Shown here one piece after another: positions 36,451-48,379 of a stretch of DNA of 64,000 nucleotides. The notes below the pieces were generated by a model. It was given only the letters and a program-made list of their open reading frames with translations. It had not been told where the DNA came from and made no database searches. The position numbers and the translations under genes were made by a program. Source of the DNA: Candolleomyces eurysporus. Taxonomy: Eukaryota > Basidiomycota > Agaricomycetes > Agaricales > Psathyrellaceae. The DNA lies in contig JANBPK010000808.1 of the NCBI GenBank assembly GCA_027579435.1, positions 1-64,000 of the forward strand, written 5' to 3'. Every line of letters begins with the position of its first letter. Position 1 is the first letter of the stretch.

Positions 36451-38112
36451 ATGTCCAAGCCTTCAACCAAGCAGAAAGTGAAGGAAGCCGCAGAGAGCCT
36501 CTTGTCCAGGCTCGTAGACTCGCTAGACTCGAAGGTCGGTACCCCATTCTGCTACAAACAGGAAGGAGGGGGCAGAAGTTCATTGACACGGACCACGTAC
36601 AGAAGGATGAACATTCGGAAGAGGCACCACCAAAGCCTCCGCCCAAACCCGCCTCATATCTGGCTTCGTTGAAACCGAATGATCTCGCTCACTCCGCACA
36701 GAATATGTTGCATTCTTTCAATGGCTTAAAATTGTCGGACCCTACTGGAGTGCCAGCCTCGTCTCCCGATCCAGGTTTTGTGGGTGGATTCCATCCAGGC
36801 TATGTTCCAAACGACAATGAGCCTGGGCGCCCTCCCTTGGCTCATGCCTCCAGTGCACCCCCTCCCTCAATGCCAGTTCCGTTTCCACCTCCTTCCCCGG
36901 GGAAACAGTCTTTGGCGATGCAGATGGCACTTGATCCTAGCCTTCCTCTGCCACCCAGACCCTCGTCCACCCCCGGCAAACCGTCTAGCCCCGGGAAACC
37001 GTCTAGCTCCAAACCAGCTGTTGGGTCTCCTTCATCTACTCCCACTAAGCCCAAACCGAGCAAGACTTCCGCTGTACAAACTCCGGCTAAAGCATCGTCA
37101 TCGACGTCTTCTCCACCCTCGACCCCGTCTGGGAAAGCGGGACAAGTGCAATGTTCTGGGACCACAAAGGCCGGAAAGCAGTGCACTCGCTTCGTGAAGA
37201 CGGCGCCTGCCCTTGAACTGGTTTCTGATGAAGAGGTCGGTGAGCTGAACCCACCGATCGAAAGATTCTGCTTCCAGCATACGAAAGAGCTCCTTGGGAA
37301 TTCTGGCTACTATGCTCGGAAGAACGGTGAATGGGTCAAGTTTTCTGGTGTGTCAGATGACCATGCCCCTGTCCCAACGTGTCTATTCACCGGTCTTTTT
37401 ATTGCAGATTGGATACCCGTCTATTTACAGGCAGAAACGCGGACGGCTTTGCAAGTAGAGATGGAACGATCCCGCTCGCAGTCTGATGTGGATGGGTATA
37501 TTTATACCTTTGAAATTCGAGGTGCGGCGCTATCGGCAAGGGCCATTGCTTTCAAAATATCTGAAAGCATCCTTTAGAGGAGGGAATAACAACAATCAAG
37601 CTCAAAGTAGGGCGGGCTGTGAATCTAACCAAGCGGATCGACCAATGGAGCAAGCAATGTGGATCGAAAGAACAAGTGCTTAGAGGGTACTATCCCGGTC
37701 CCGAGGCTCAAGGTGAAGCAGGAAACGATGCCAGTATGACGAAGGGCAGGGTCAGAGCCGGGGAGAAGGCACCATGCTGCCATCGGCTGGGTACGAGGCA
37801 ATTTCCCCATGCACATGGATTTGCATTCTCACAGAATTGGCAGAGCGACTCATCCATCTGGAGCTAGCGGATCTGGTTTCCACGCACATATACTTGGATT
37901 CTTCTTGGCCGGAGGTTGACTACGGCGAGGGGACGGGCCAGAAACCAAACACAGCAAACAAAGAGCGGTGCGAGGACTGCGGGAGCATGCACAAAGAAAT
38001 TTTCGAGTTTGAGCGCTGGCCGGCAACCCACGTCCACCGAAACAAGGAATGGGAATGCATCGTCAAGCCTGTCATTGAGAGATGGGGCCGGTTTGTCGAC
38101 CTGTATGTCTGA
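36451..38112 (+). CDS. T5orf172/DUF1766 (GIY-YIG-like) protein with Cys/His motif
   Basis: Starts MSKPSTKQKVKEAAESLL; a 41-nt intron (GTCGGT...GGCAG, from 36538) keeps the frame into KFIDTDHVQKDEH. A Pro/Ser/Lys-rich linker of about 130 residues follows, then a Cys/His module (CSGTTKAGKQCTRF...FCFQH). The T5orf172 domain contains DGYIYTFEIR and, across an intron, KLKVGRAVNLTKRIDQWSKQ, the GIY-YIG-like core; late Cys pairs (APCCHRL, CEDCGSMH) lie in insertions. It ends GRFVDLYV. S. pombe mug113 has this domain type. The family fold is that of GIY-YIG nucleases, but activity is unproven in eukaryotic members. Four introns. Confidence 0.85.
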
Positions 38113-38303
38113 TATTTGGCCGTGTTTGCGCTGATGGACAATGCGACCGAGCGAATTGAGCCAATTGTTGTCGCCGTCGCCATATAAAAGGCTGCCTTGT
38201 TATGCAGAACACCAATTTCCCTTCTTCGCTCTTTCTCTTTCGCAGGGTTGATCCCTCCTTTAATTTTCTCTTCCGCCTCCCCCCCNGCGACCGGTCGTTA
38301 ATC

Positions 38304-39500
38304 ATGTACTCCTCGTCATTCCGTTCTTTTGCCCTCCTGGCCCTCGGTCTGCTCCCTGCCGTCCGATCTGCCACCCTTGAAGTCGTTGTCGGCGGTCCTG
38401 GCACCCTGCGATATAACCCTGAGAGCGTTGTACGTTCGATACCATGCAAATCCACATGTTCTCTCTTTTGACCCCTGTTGCCGTAGACTGCCGTCCCCGG
38501 CGACGTCGTTCGATTCATCTTCCAGCAGAAAAATCACACCGCAACCCAGTCGACCTTCGAAGCCCCTTGTGTCCAGGCTCCCGGTGGCTTTGATTCCGGC
38601 TAGTATGTACATTTTGATCAATGTCGGCAAAGCTTAGAATTCTCATTTCCCATCAGCATCCCAGTGGCGGAGGGTGTGACTGAAGGTTTCCCTGCAGCAG
38701 AGTTCACCGTCACCAGCACGGACCCAGTGTGGGTGTACTGCAAGCAGGGTACCCACTGTCAAGCAGGAATGGTCTTCGCAATCAACCCTGGAGACCGATT
38801 GGCAGCGTTCAAGGCTGCCGCAGCTGGTGGTGCCGCATCAACAACAGCGTCCCCAACTTCCACAGCTACCACCGGCGCCCCATCTTCCACGGCAACTGGT
38901 ACCGACATCAGAGTTGTTGTTGGAGGTCCCGGCAGCCTCACCTTCAACCCATCCAACGTTCAGGCCCAAGTCGGTGACACCATCACATTCGAGTTCCGCC
39001 AGAAGAACCACTCCGTTATCGCCAGCTCATTCGAGGCGCCCTGTGTCCCCCNTTTCCCAATCGTCGCCCGGTGAAGTTGGCTTCAACTCTGGCTAGTAAG
39101 TCCCACCAACCCCTAGAATTTAGATTTGGCGCTCATGGAGTACCTTTAGCTTCCCAGTTCCCGATGGCCAAACCACTTTCCAAACATGGACTGTCCGGGT
39201 CAACGACGTGAGTTAAGCTTTGAGTAACTCGAGAATCGTCCCGTCTAATATCTTTTCCAGACGAAACCCATCTGGGCCTACTGCCCCCAAGGCAACCACT
39301 GTGGTCAAGGAATGGTCTTCTCTGCGAACGCTGTAGAAGGTGGATCGAGGAGCTTCCAAGCCTTCCAAGATTTGGCTAAGCAAATCAATGGCACATCAAA
39401 CACCGGCGGCGGGTATGGTAACAGCGGTGCTATCCATACCACAATTAGCGGCGCAAGCGCTGCATTCGCTGCCGTCCTGGCCATTGTTGCTCTCCTATAG
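38304..39500 (+). CDS. GPI-anchored double cupredoxin, extracellular
   Basis: Signal peptide MYSSSFRSFALLALGLLPAVRS, then two cupredoxin domains joined by a Thr/Ser/Ala-rich linker. Each has type-1 copper ligands: QQKNH...VYCKQGTHCQAGM in the first, RQKNH...AYCPQGNHCGQGM in the second (His, Cys, His, Met). A Gly/Ser-rich stretch and a terminal hydrophobic segment (FAAVLAIVALL) fit a GPI signal. Four introns, two of them at matching places (codon Gly-Tyr) in the two domains, pointing to internal duplication. The N at 39052 after a C5 run breaks the frame; deleting it gives APCVPLSQSSPGEVGF. A cell-wall or surface redox or copper-binding role is inference. Confidence 0.92.
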
Positions 39501-39855
39501 TTCCCTTATCTCCTGGTTATGATCCTGCCTCCGTAATGACTTCACTATCTCTGGAATGTAGCATGTTTCATCTGTACTGATCTGTCGCAATCTTTTGTTC
39601 GTTCTCTTGTATCTACTCTCTCCTTTGATGAATGCTTGATGCCATCTCATTCTCTCCTCTGACATTTGCACCCTGAACCGAATACAAGGCCCAACTCGAG
39701 CACAATTCAGAATGTTCAGGAAAGTTTTTTTTNCGAAGACAATTGGAAGCGTCACGCGGCACTTTAATTAACTGATTTGCGATCACACCGCCCAAGCTCT
39801 TGAACTGCATTGAGGTTTCCCTTTTATCATTTGCCTCTAGGATCTCATAATCATA
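39501..39855. other. Spacer 5' of PDCD5 gene
   Basis: A 355-bp spacer between two same-strand genes, with an N at 39733 after a T run. It should hold the cupredoxin 3' untranslated region and the PDCD5 promoter. No gene seen; minus-strand open stretches lack support. Confidence 0.45.
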
Positions 39856-40391
39856 ATGGACAGCATTCCGAGTGACGCATTGCAGGGTGTGCAGGGACAA
39901 GGTCAGGAAGACGAAGAGAGGGCGAAGCGAGCAGCGGACGAGCAGCAACTCCGTCGAGATCTGCTCGCCCAGATCCTGGACTCTGGCGCAAGAGAGAGGC
40001 GTACGTCCATGACTACCATAAAGCTAGCGCTCTAAAGCAGCCTTATCATGACTTGACAGTTTCTCGTATATCATTGGTCAGTCAGCAGAGGGCCCAAGAG
40101 ATTGAAGGCATCCTCTTGCGCATGGCACAAGGTGGCCAGCTACGGACCAAAGTCACCGAGCCACAGCTTATCGACCTCCTCGATCAGGTGAGAGCATCTC
40201 CCAAATTCTCCGTCGCTGCCAGGGTCTCGCTAATACAAGCTCAATGCAGCTCGAGGGCGGCAAGGATGGAACAAAGGCGAAGAAATCTACGATTATTGTG
40301 AGTCCATCGGGAAGCACCCTGTGGCGTCACTGACGTGAATGTTCTTCAGTATCAACGAAGGAAAGACTTTGACGACGACTTTGATATCTGA
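39856..40391 (+). CDS. PDCD5 (TFAR19) family DNA-binding protein
   Basis: Four exons encode about 120 residues: MDSIPSDALQGVQGQGQED, a charged helix (ERAKRAADEQQLRRDLLAQI), the conserved three-helix core (RISLVSQQRAQEIEGILLRM, LRTKVTEPQLIDLLDQ) and the acidic end YQRRKDFDDDFDI. This is the compact fold of eukaryotic PDCD5 and archaeal relatives, a nucleocytoplasmic protein linked to apoptosis and chaperonin (CCT) function in animals; its fungal role is less clear. Length and ending match the family. It converges on PAN2 with 119 bp between stops. Confidence 0.94.
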
Positions 40392-40510
40392 AACTTGTAC
40401 TACCCGAATCATTTGCGCCTTCGACTTTCTCATAAACTTAATACTATCAAGCCACGATGCTACTATACAAATTCATGATGCCTCGATATCAGTCCTATGT
40501 CCGACACCAA

Positions 40511-43500
40511 CTACCACGGCCTGCCCGGAGATGAGAATATACTCCCTTGGTATCCCGACGGTGTGCCAGCCTTGTCGCCTTGGAAGTAAGATGGCTGGGG
40601 GCTAAAGGCAGATGCAAGGCTAATATTCGATGACTGAGCCAAACTGGTCTGCGGAGATGCACCTGGGAGCGGAGGAGGTTTGAAGTTCTACTGCGCATGA
40701 GTACAAAATCACCGAGAAGATGCTAGAAAACACTCACATATTGGCGGCCCTCCTTGTAGATCTCATCCAGTTTCTGATCGAACAACCCTTGACTTTCGAG
40801 ATCTTGGTATGCATAGTAAAGGTCGAGAGCAGAACGTGCGTCTTCGATCGAGTCGTGGTTATCCGTTTGAATGTGCTGTTTGAGGACAAACCAAGAAAGG
40901 AAGCGAAGCGATAACCTTCTTTGCCTGGCCTTCACAAAGTAAAGATCCACCGTGTCTATGACCTGTTCTGGTGGGACGAATATATCTTGCCGCACAATGT
41001 CAGATGGGCAACACCAAGGAAGTGGGAAAAGGCCTCAACTGATGATCCGGAAGTCTTTGGAAAGTCCATGGCCAATGAAGATACACCCACGGTCAACGAG
41101 AGCTCGTAGCTTCTTGTACACGACTTTGAGTGGGGTGAGCGTGTAACGCGAGTAGCCAGGATCAAGATCGCCGACTATGATTTACCTGGTCAGCAGACGA
41201 AGCTGGCCTTGGTTCAACGGGAGACCTACGCTTAATTCCCGAAAACTCTGTAAGGTAGTCAACGATGGTCTCGCTAGTATGGATGTGATCATCGATGAAA
41301 GGAACCCCTTGCTGTGGCCCGTCGCCTCGTAAAACAGATACACGAGCTAGACTGAGTCTCGCGGGTCTGATCACTTTTTTGGTTCCGTCCGAACGGAACT
41401 CTGTTTCCTCCTTTGGCAAAAATTAGGAAATGCCTCATCAGTTGCGTGAAGACACACCTGTTGCATAGAAACAAATTCAGCGTCGATGGCAACCAAAGTC
41501 CCAGGATTTGGCAGCTCATCCTGACGGAGTAGTTCATGCCTGGTAGCGCTATGATCCCTGTTCCTGTGAAGTTTGGTAAGATACGGAGGACCTATTTTTA
41601 AACATAACGAAACTGAAACTAACTGGGAAATAGATGTGTCCTGACAGAGGATGAAGGGATCTATCTCTGATGGAAGTGCCGCCAAATCCAACGATTCCAC
41701 AGTATCACATCGTTCCAGGTAAATGATTGCGGGGACCTTGATTCGCTTTTCTCAGACGGATGAGACGCCCAATACGATGCACAGCGACGGACCTTCCACT
41801 TCCCAGGGAATCCCAATGCATCCCGCTCGGATACGTTTTGCACCATAAAATCGTTGAATACGAACCAGGGACTTTCATATTCTCCGTCCAGTTCTGCATC
41901 AGGAACTGTGAAAATACGCTGTGTCAATAGAGATCGAATGAACAGAGGCGTGGACTCCAAACTTTTTACAAGTGACACGAGATGGGATTGTCTTTCTTTC
42001 GTCGTTATCTTCACTACCAGAGACTGCGCAAAACCAATACGTCATACGCTCGGATTCGAAAATGATATACGCACCTTCACCTCGTACCATATCCCGACTG
42101 AGTCGATATCATCTGCCGACTGTCCGTGGATTTCCACTCTGGCTGGTAAGAATGTTTGATTTCTAGAGTCTAACCAAAACTCTTGGTTTTCGTCGTTGAA
42201 GACGGATGTGTTCAAAGCCAGGAAAGGGGGCAAATCTTCGGATGCTATGGCTCGTCGGGAGGAGAACGCTGCAAAGTGTTTACATGTCTGGCATGTTGCT
42301 TTATGAGTCATGGTCCGCAGAAGTGAATTCTGAAGAATGGATGCAAAATCATTTCCTGAACTCTCTGTGCCTCCCTAAGAGGCCTACGTCAGCGTGAATG
42401 AATAGTAGAAGGGAGAAGGCTGACCTTTCGAGGATAGCTCAAGTCAATGATGTGCGTCATGTTTTCTTTCTCCCTAACTGCTTTGCAATTCTGGCACACG
42501 ATTACATTCTTCGCATCCACGCCGAGCAATTGAGTGATAGGCGCCGCAGCGAGAGGCTCCTGATTGTCCTCTCCATTCCGATCCACAATTCGGGGATTAT
42601 TGGGGAAGGAGTTGCCTTCGGAGGTCAAGTGGTCAATGAGAAAGCGGTGGAACGTTTGAATTTTTTGTGCATAGTCCACTTCGGCATTCTCGCGACCATA
42701 ATCCACCAATTCAATGGCGTTTGAGCCTAAGGAGAAATGGTCAAACAAGTCATCCGCGCGACGAAATCGTGGATCTCTACCTTGCGCTAACACCCCAACT
42801 GTCCGGCAGAAATTGCTTGATTGGCAATTGGTACCCTTGGCATCTTCCAGCATTCGGGATACAAATCCGAGTTCACAAAGCAGGCAATGCTCGCTGGGAC
42901 AGTCGGTTGTGATATGTGATTTGGCCAGGTGGCGGATTGGATGGATGTAGTGAAGGCTCTGGACGAGAGCATTCGTATATGAGTTCAGGATATGAGTCTC
43001 CAGCCCGCTATACGATGTCTGATTGTAGAATCTGTGCTTTGTTGTTAACTTTGGCATCTTTAGGGGCAAGGCTTCTTACCCGAAATCAAAGTCTTCGACC
43101 CCGAACTTGGAGTATTCAATTTCCACTCTTCGATAGAACTTGGGGATTTCCATGGATTCAAATGAAGGACGATCATTTGTGGGCTAAATAATCACAAGTG
43201 AGGAGCTCTCTCCGTTGGCTTCAAGTCTGGTAAAACTTACCTCTTTTCGTGGCTTACCACTCCGGAAACGAGCTGCATCTTTTTTTGGTCCAACAGGGAT
43301 CAAGTTTCGATGGCCGCGTAGTTCTTTCGGAAGGGGAGCATAGGCGATGTTGTCGTTCATTTTGATTGAACTTAGTACTTGAGGAGGTATTCGTGCAGGT
43401 GGGGGATAATAGGGCGTGGATGCTACCACGGGCGACCATGCAGAAAGAAGTGGAGAGTCATAGTAGGGCATGCCAATAGAGCTCAAGGGCCTATAAGATA

Positions 43501-44726
43501 ATCAGTTGATGAATCCAATAGAAGTAAGCATAGAATGGGGCGTACGTTGAGTCCGTCCATTCGATATCAGGCATGGGTTCCGTGTGGTCAGCCCAGGGAA
43601 TGGGTTGTCCATCGAAGCCATTCAGAGGGAGCGAGCTGTCCTCTGGAGCCTGCGATAGCAGATGAATGACGCCTTCCGCATCGCCCGAGGCTATGTAGGT
43701 TCCAGTTGGTGATACAGAGAGTGATGTGAGGTAGGTGGTCATGTCCAACTGAGAACGTGTTCTTAGCTCGGTGGAAACGAACTATAAGGCACACTTACTT
43801 GGTGAAACTCTCCGGGGGCACTAGGATCTGAAGCGTCCACGACGTTGACAAGCCCTTGTAGAGAGGTGACTACGATGCTGCTTGTTCGTTTAGGGAGGAC
43901 GTGAATAAAAGCGGGGCCAGCTGGGAATGGGATCGGTGGCAAGGCTCGCATGGTACGCAGATCATATACTTTGACCAAAGGGTCGGGGTAAGGCCGCGAT
44001 TGTCTGAATACCAATGTCAACGCAAAGTAGTGAGCTCGTTGCAAACGAGTAAAACCTTTCACCCATTCCAATCGTAAATACAAAGTTCCCTGTCGCTTGA
44101 AGACCAGATATGGCTCCCGAATGCGCTCTTACAACGCTTTCTGCTCCTTCGACCTTCGTCATCCCAGTCCGAGGATCATGGAGTCGGATGAATCCTTCTG
44201 CAGAGCCAGACAGAAGAGTCGAGTGCGAGAACTGTAGATGAGTGAGTACAGAGCTCGTCTGGGCTTGTCGCACGGCCTTTCCTGTCATGCTGTTGACAAA
44301 CGCTAGCTCTAGATTCGATAAAGAGACCGCAATCGAATGGGTAGCCTGGTTAATGTTCGAAAACGTAGATACACCCGCTTGTGTTCTATATAGCAATGTT
44401 CAAGGCAACGAAATAGCGAATGGGAGGAGACAACGAACGTACCCAAAGTACCATTTATTCATACCACCCTTTGTCCATGAACCTAGTCCGCTACCCCCAT
44501 GGCCGCAAGCGAGGACTTGACTGTCCCCGGCGATGATCTTTTTCACTGGTAAACTTCCACCAACTGGGAAAGAAGCACCTCGAAGCCCTCGAGATCCGTA
44601 GTAGGCAGTGACATTCCCAAGAGTCGAGCCTGTCCACAGAATGTCTGATACAGGATCAAACGCGATGGCGGTCGAGGATTGCGGAAAATTGGGAGTGATA
44701 GACGGAAGTGGGTGATAGGTCGACAT
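40511..44726 (-). CDS. PAN2: PAN2, catalytic subunit of the Pan2-Pan3 deadenylase
   Basis: Cytoplasmic poly(A)-shortening exonuclease. It starts [18 protein letters not shown]. The N-terminal WD40 propeller includes [19 protein letters not shown] and [21 protein letters not shown] linker ([18 protein letters not shown]) binds Pan3 in other species. The inactive UCH-like domain follows ([33 protein letters not shown]). The DEDD exonuclease has all its motifs: [41 protein letters not shown] and [15 protein letters not shown] Pro/Ser-rich end closes at 40511. More than ten short introns. All catalytic acids are present, so it should be active. Confidence 0.96.
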
Positions 44727-45046
44727 GCTCAACCAGGCTCGGATAACTCGGATTCACACCGATTCCCAGTGTGTTCACGGTGCGTGGACTCAGTGAGTGT
44801 GACGACGGCAGCAGCTGGTAGTGGTTGATGGTAAAGGAAATGTATATATGTACTGGCGGCGACGCGCGACCATGATTTTGATCTACTCGCGCTAACGAAA
44901 CAGTTCTGGTGCATTCAGATTATTTAACATAATGATACAGCTTCAAGCAAGAGTACAGCCCAACACTGCTAGCGCTCATGTCAGAGAGGAGGAAATGATA
45001 CAAATTAGAATTAAGATATAGTGAATAGCTGTCATTGACGCAGGCA
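44727..45046. other. Spacer upstream of PAN2
   Basis: A 320-bp spacer, the PAN2 promoter and SOG2 3' untranslated region. No gene or clear motif. Confidence 0.45.
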
Positions 45047-48000
45047 TTAACCGGGATCCATGATATCATTGTGGCTACCGAAAAGCCTGCTGGTATTCGG
45101 GAGTTTGAAGCTGGACGTAGGTAGGGCACTTCTTGGCCCATCTTGGAAAGAGGATATGGACGTCTTGAGGGTAGGGGTAGGCTGAGCACTCCTAGTTCGC
45201 GATAAGCTAGATGAAAGACGATTATCTTCCATGCTTGGTGATGAGAAGGGGTGGTTGAAAAGAGGAGAGTACGGTCGGGATGTAGTCGGGAATGAAGCAC
45301 CGTATATCTTGTTGAACTCTTCAGCTGATTCTGTTAGTCGGGTGAACTGGGCAAGCAATGCTGGCGAGGCGGAGCGAGACAGAGTGCCGTTCTTGACCAG
45401 ATTTGCTAGCTGGGTGACAAGCTGCACAGTAGGAAGACGTGAAATAAGATCAGAATGGCACGGTCGCGGATTCGGCAAACGCCTCATACCTTGAAAAGTA
45501 AATGTGCATTCTCGCTCATCTGTGCGTCGAGAGTTTTATCGCCTTCAGCACCGCGCAAAGAGATGGAAAGCTTTCGACTCAGTTCGCGGAGCTTTCGGAG
45601 GAGATCTTTTGCAGTGAAATCAGAGGGGGTGATGGCATCTTCAATCATGTCACAAATCTTTGGTGCTGCCTCCAATGTTTGGCGAATAGATTGCAGTGGC
45701 TCTCGATCCGGTTTCTGCCGCAATGCTGCAGGGAGGTCCAGAGACTTCAGCTTGGAGATAGAGGTTGGAGCAGACCGAAGAGGTTGCTCAAATGAATGAT
45801 CCCGGTTATGGCGCATAAATGAAGCACCCTCAGACCGACCGAGCGAGAAAGCGGGCTGGTGAGGTGGTCCAGGGAGAGATAATGAACCATTCAAAGACGG
45901 GGCTGTTGGCGGTGCTGTCACTTGCCGCTTTGGTGTTCGGAGTGAAGGAATTGGCGGTTCTTCGACGGACGGCAGTACTTTACCCAGCTCGACATCACGG
46001 TAACTGAAAGAACCCGCGTGTCTTCTAGCGTTATGTGTGCGGATGCTAGCAAAGTCTGGGTTTCTTAGCCGGAGGGCCGGAAACTGTTCTTCGGCACTTG
46101 AAGGATGGGAGGTCGGTGGACCAAACGAAGGTGTTTGGAGCAAGGGAAGACCCTGACGGTGGATCAGTTTGCCGTGCAAGAAAGGTTTCAAATCTTCTGC
46201 GTGAGGAAGAAGGTTCTGCCATGCAACAGATATCTCGGCCGTAGACGCATAGAGCTCCAATAGTATCCACCGGGAATAGCGATGATCTTCGCATGGAGCA
46301 ACGCCCAACTGGATTCCAAACATCCTGACGGCTTTTCCTGTGACGGATACCGTGTTGCGACAGGCCTCAACAATTGCACGACAAACAGGGGGAGGCGGAA
46401 GAGATTTTTGACTGGTTGAATCAAACAGGTCAAGCGCTCGAATAAGGTTGACCATGTCTGTATTCGCAGGCTCGAGTACCCTCTTGAAAACCAAGGAGTG
46501 CTGCTCATCAATGGCGTGATTCGCGTAATGTTCGATGGTCTGATAGATTTGGCTCGTCACAAACAGGATGCTGCGGGCGGTCTCGGCCAAGGTTAGCAGA
46601 GGTGCAGGTAGCTTCGTTGACGTCGGCATTGTAGAAAGACGTTGGAAATAAGAGTTGCGCTCAAAGGCCATCGAAGGGGTTGAGCGGCTGGGGCTAGATC
46701 CTTGAGCCTTCCTGGTCTCGTTGCTTGGCAGTGAGTTCTGCCGTATGTTCTGGGTCGGGGCGGTGGTTGCTGGATCATGCTGGTTGGTGAGAAACGTCGA
46801 ATAACTTTGCTCCGGAGAATCGGTCAGCTTGTGCCACTGAGGTGATCGTAGGTCCGGAAGGCTTTTCTTCGCGGGCACGTACGTTGAGGCAGGTTGGCGG
46901 TTTTCAGTTGCGACTGAGGATGCACGAAGGTGAAGAGGAGGCGCTCGATTTAATTCGGAAAGATCGGCCTGCGACGAAGACGAGTGCAAATCGAACTTTT
47001 CTGAGTCTGCGGGGCTTGGGAGATATGGTTCGGAGGGCCGGACGGGAGAGTGCTCCGGTGCGGTCACAATTGCGGGGTAACCTGTGGTCCTGAAAGGGCT
47101 TCGATTCCTCGTGGAATCAGCGTCGATGAAAGAATCATCGCGTGCTGAACTTGCGGACACCGCCGAATCAACGGAAAACCCTCGATTATGAGAAAGCGAG
47201 GCAGGGTCTGCATCAATATCACGAAGGGGAAACCTCCATGCCTTGTGTCTGTCTTGTTTACTATTGGGGTTTCAGCAAACTGGTACCCGATGCCGAGGAG
47301 ACCAAACGACTCACGCGCTGATTTCCCAGTCGGGGACTTCCCCATAGCCAGAGTCGTCGTGAAGTCTACCAGGGGATGTATTGTAATTCACCCAATCCAA
47401 AATGTTGGCAATCCATTCCTTCATTCCATCGTCGCCGTCACGGGGGATGTCGCTCCGCAGAACGCTACGGGGTGGCCATTTGATACGGTCATGATCCAGC
47501 TTCAGAAACTCCAAGCGTTTGAACTGAGAGAAATAGGGGGGNAAGTCGTGCAATTTTGTTCTTGGAGAACGAGAGGACCTGTTCAAAGATGAGCATTCAC
47601 AAGAGACTCTCAGAGGCGAAGGCCTACCCGCAGATTGACCAGTAGTCCTGGTTGAGCGGGGAAGTCTCTGATCTTGTTATGACTTATGTCGAGAGTATCG
47701 AGACTAGGCATAACCATCAACTGTAGGGCGGTTAGGCATTGGTAACAGCAGGGACGGCAGAGGTTAACGAACCACACCCGGAAAGTTAGCGAAGTTGTTG
47801 TGCTTGAGATTGAGATAACGAAGGCGAGAGAGAAGGGCGAATTCGGTTGGTAATGTCGTCAAACGATTGTTTCCAAGGGTTATTCTGCAATGACAGGGGT
47901 TATATGTGGCTGGAGAAAGGAAGGTAGAAGACGAACCTCTCGATGATGCAGTCATCGTCCGGACCCCCTCTCCCCACCGTAGCAAGCTCCTCAGCAGCTT

Positions 48001-48160
48001 CAGCGCTGACATCTGAGAGATTGAGCTTGGATAGGACTATGGTTCGACCATTATCAGCTGAGCGATCGACTGCTTGAGCGATGGTTGTGGGATTCAGAGT
48101 GGTTGGTTCCCGCTTTTCGCCATTGGTTGGTCCTGGAGAGTGGATGGAGCCAGAATACAT
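45047..48160 (-). CDS. SOG2: SOG2-like leucine-rich repeat protein of the RAM network
   Basis: Starts [18 protein letters not shown]. Leucine-rich repeats follow ([69 protein letters not shown]), then the long Sog2 region with a Ser/Pro-rich stretch and helical segments such as [20 protein letters not shown] and [20 protein letters not shown], ending SHNDIMDPG at 45047. Sog2 helps activate the NDR kinase Cbk1 in polarised growth and cell separation (RAM pathway). About six introns. The N at 47542 beside a G6 run breaks an LRR; deleting it restores IARLPPYFSQF. Confidence 0.92.
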
Positions 48161-48379
48161 CGACGGGGAGTTTCAGTGTCAACAGGCAAGTCGTGTTGCT
48201 CAGCTACCGCGGGTTTCTTGCATGGGATTGGCGTGTGGGACAGGCGGCGACGGTGAGGAGGTTCAAGTTAAAGGGAGCGATGAACAACAAGTGCTGACAC
48301 GCGTGATGGTCAACTCGGCGATCATCCCACAGAAAAGGCTGTCTATTCGGGGTTTCTACTGTACTGCTACACTTCCATG

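Noticed and set aside
39613..39948. Minus-strand frame over the cupredoxin-PDCD5 spacer
   Set aside because: It overlaps the PDCD5 first exon antisense and shows no recognisable protein.
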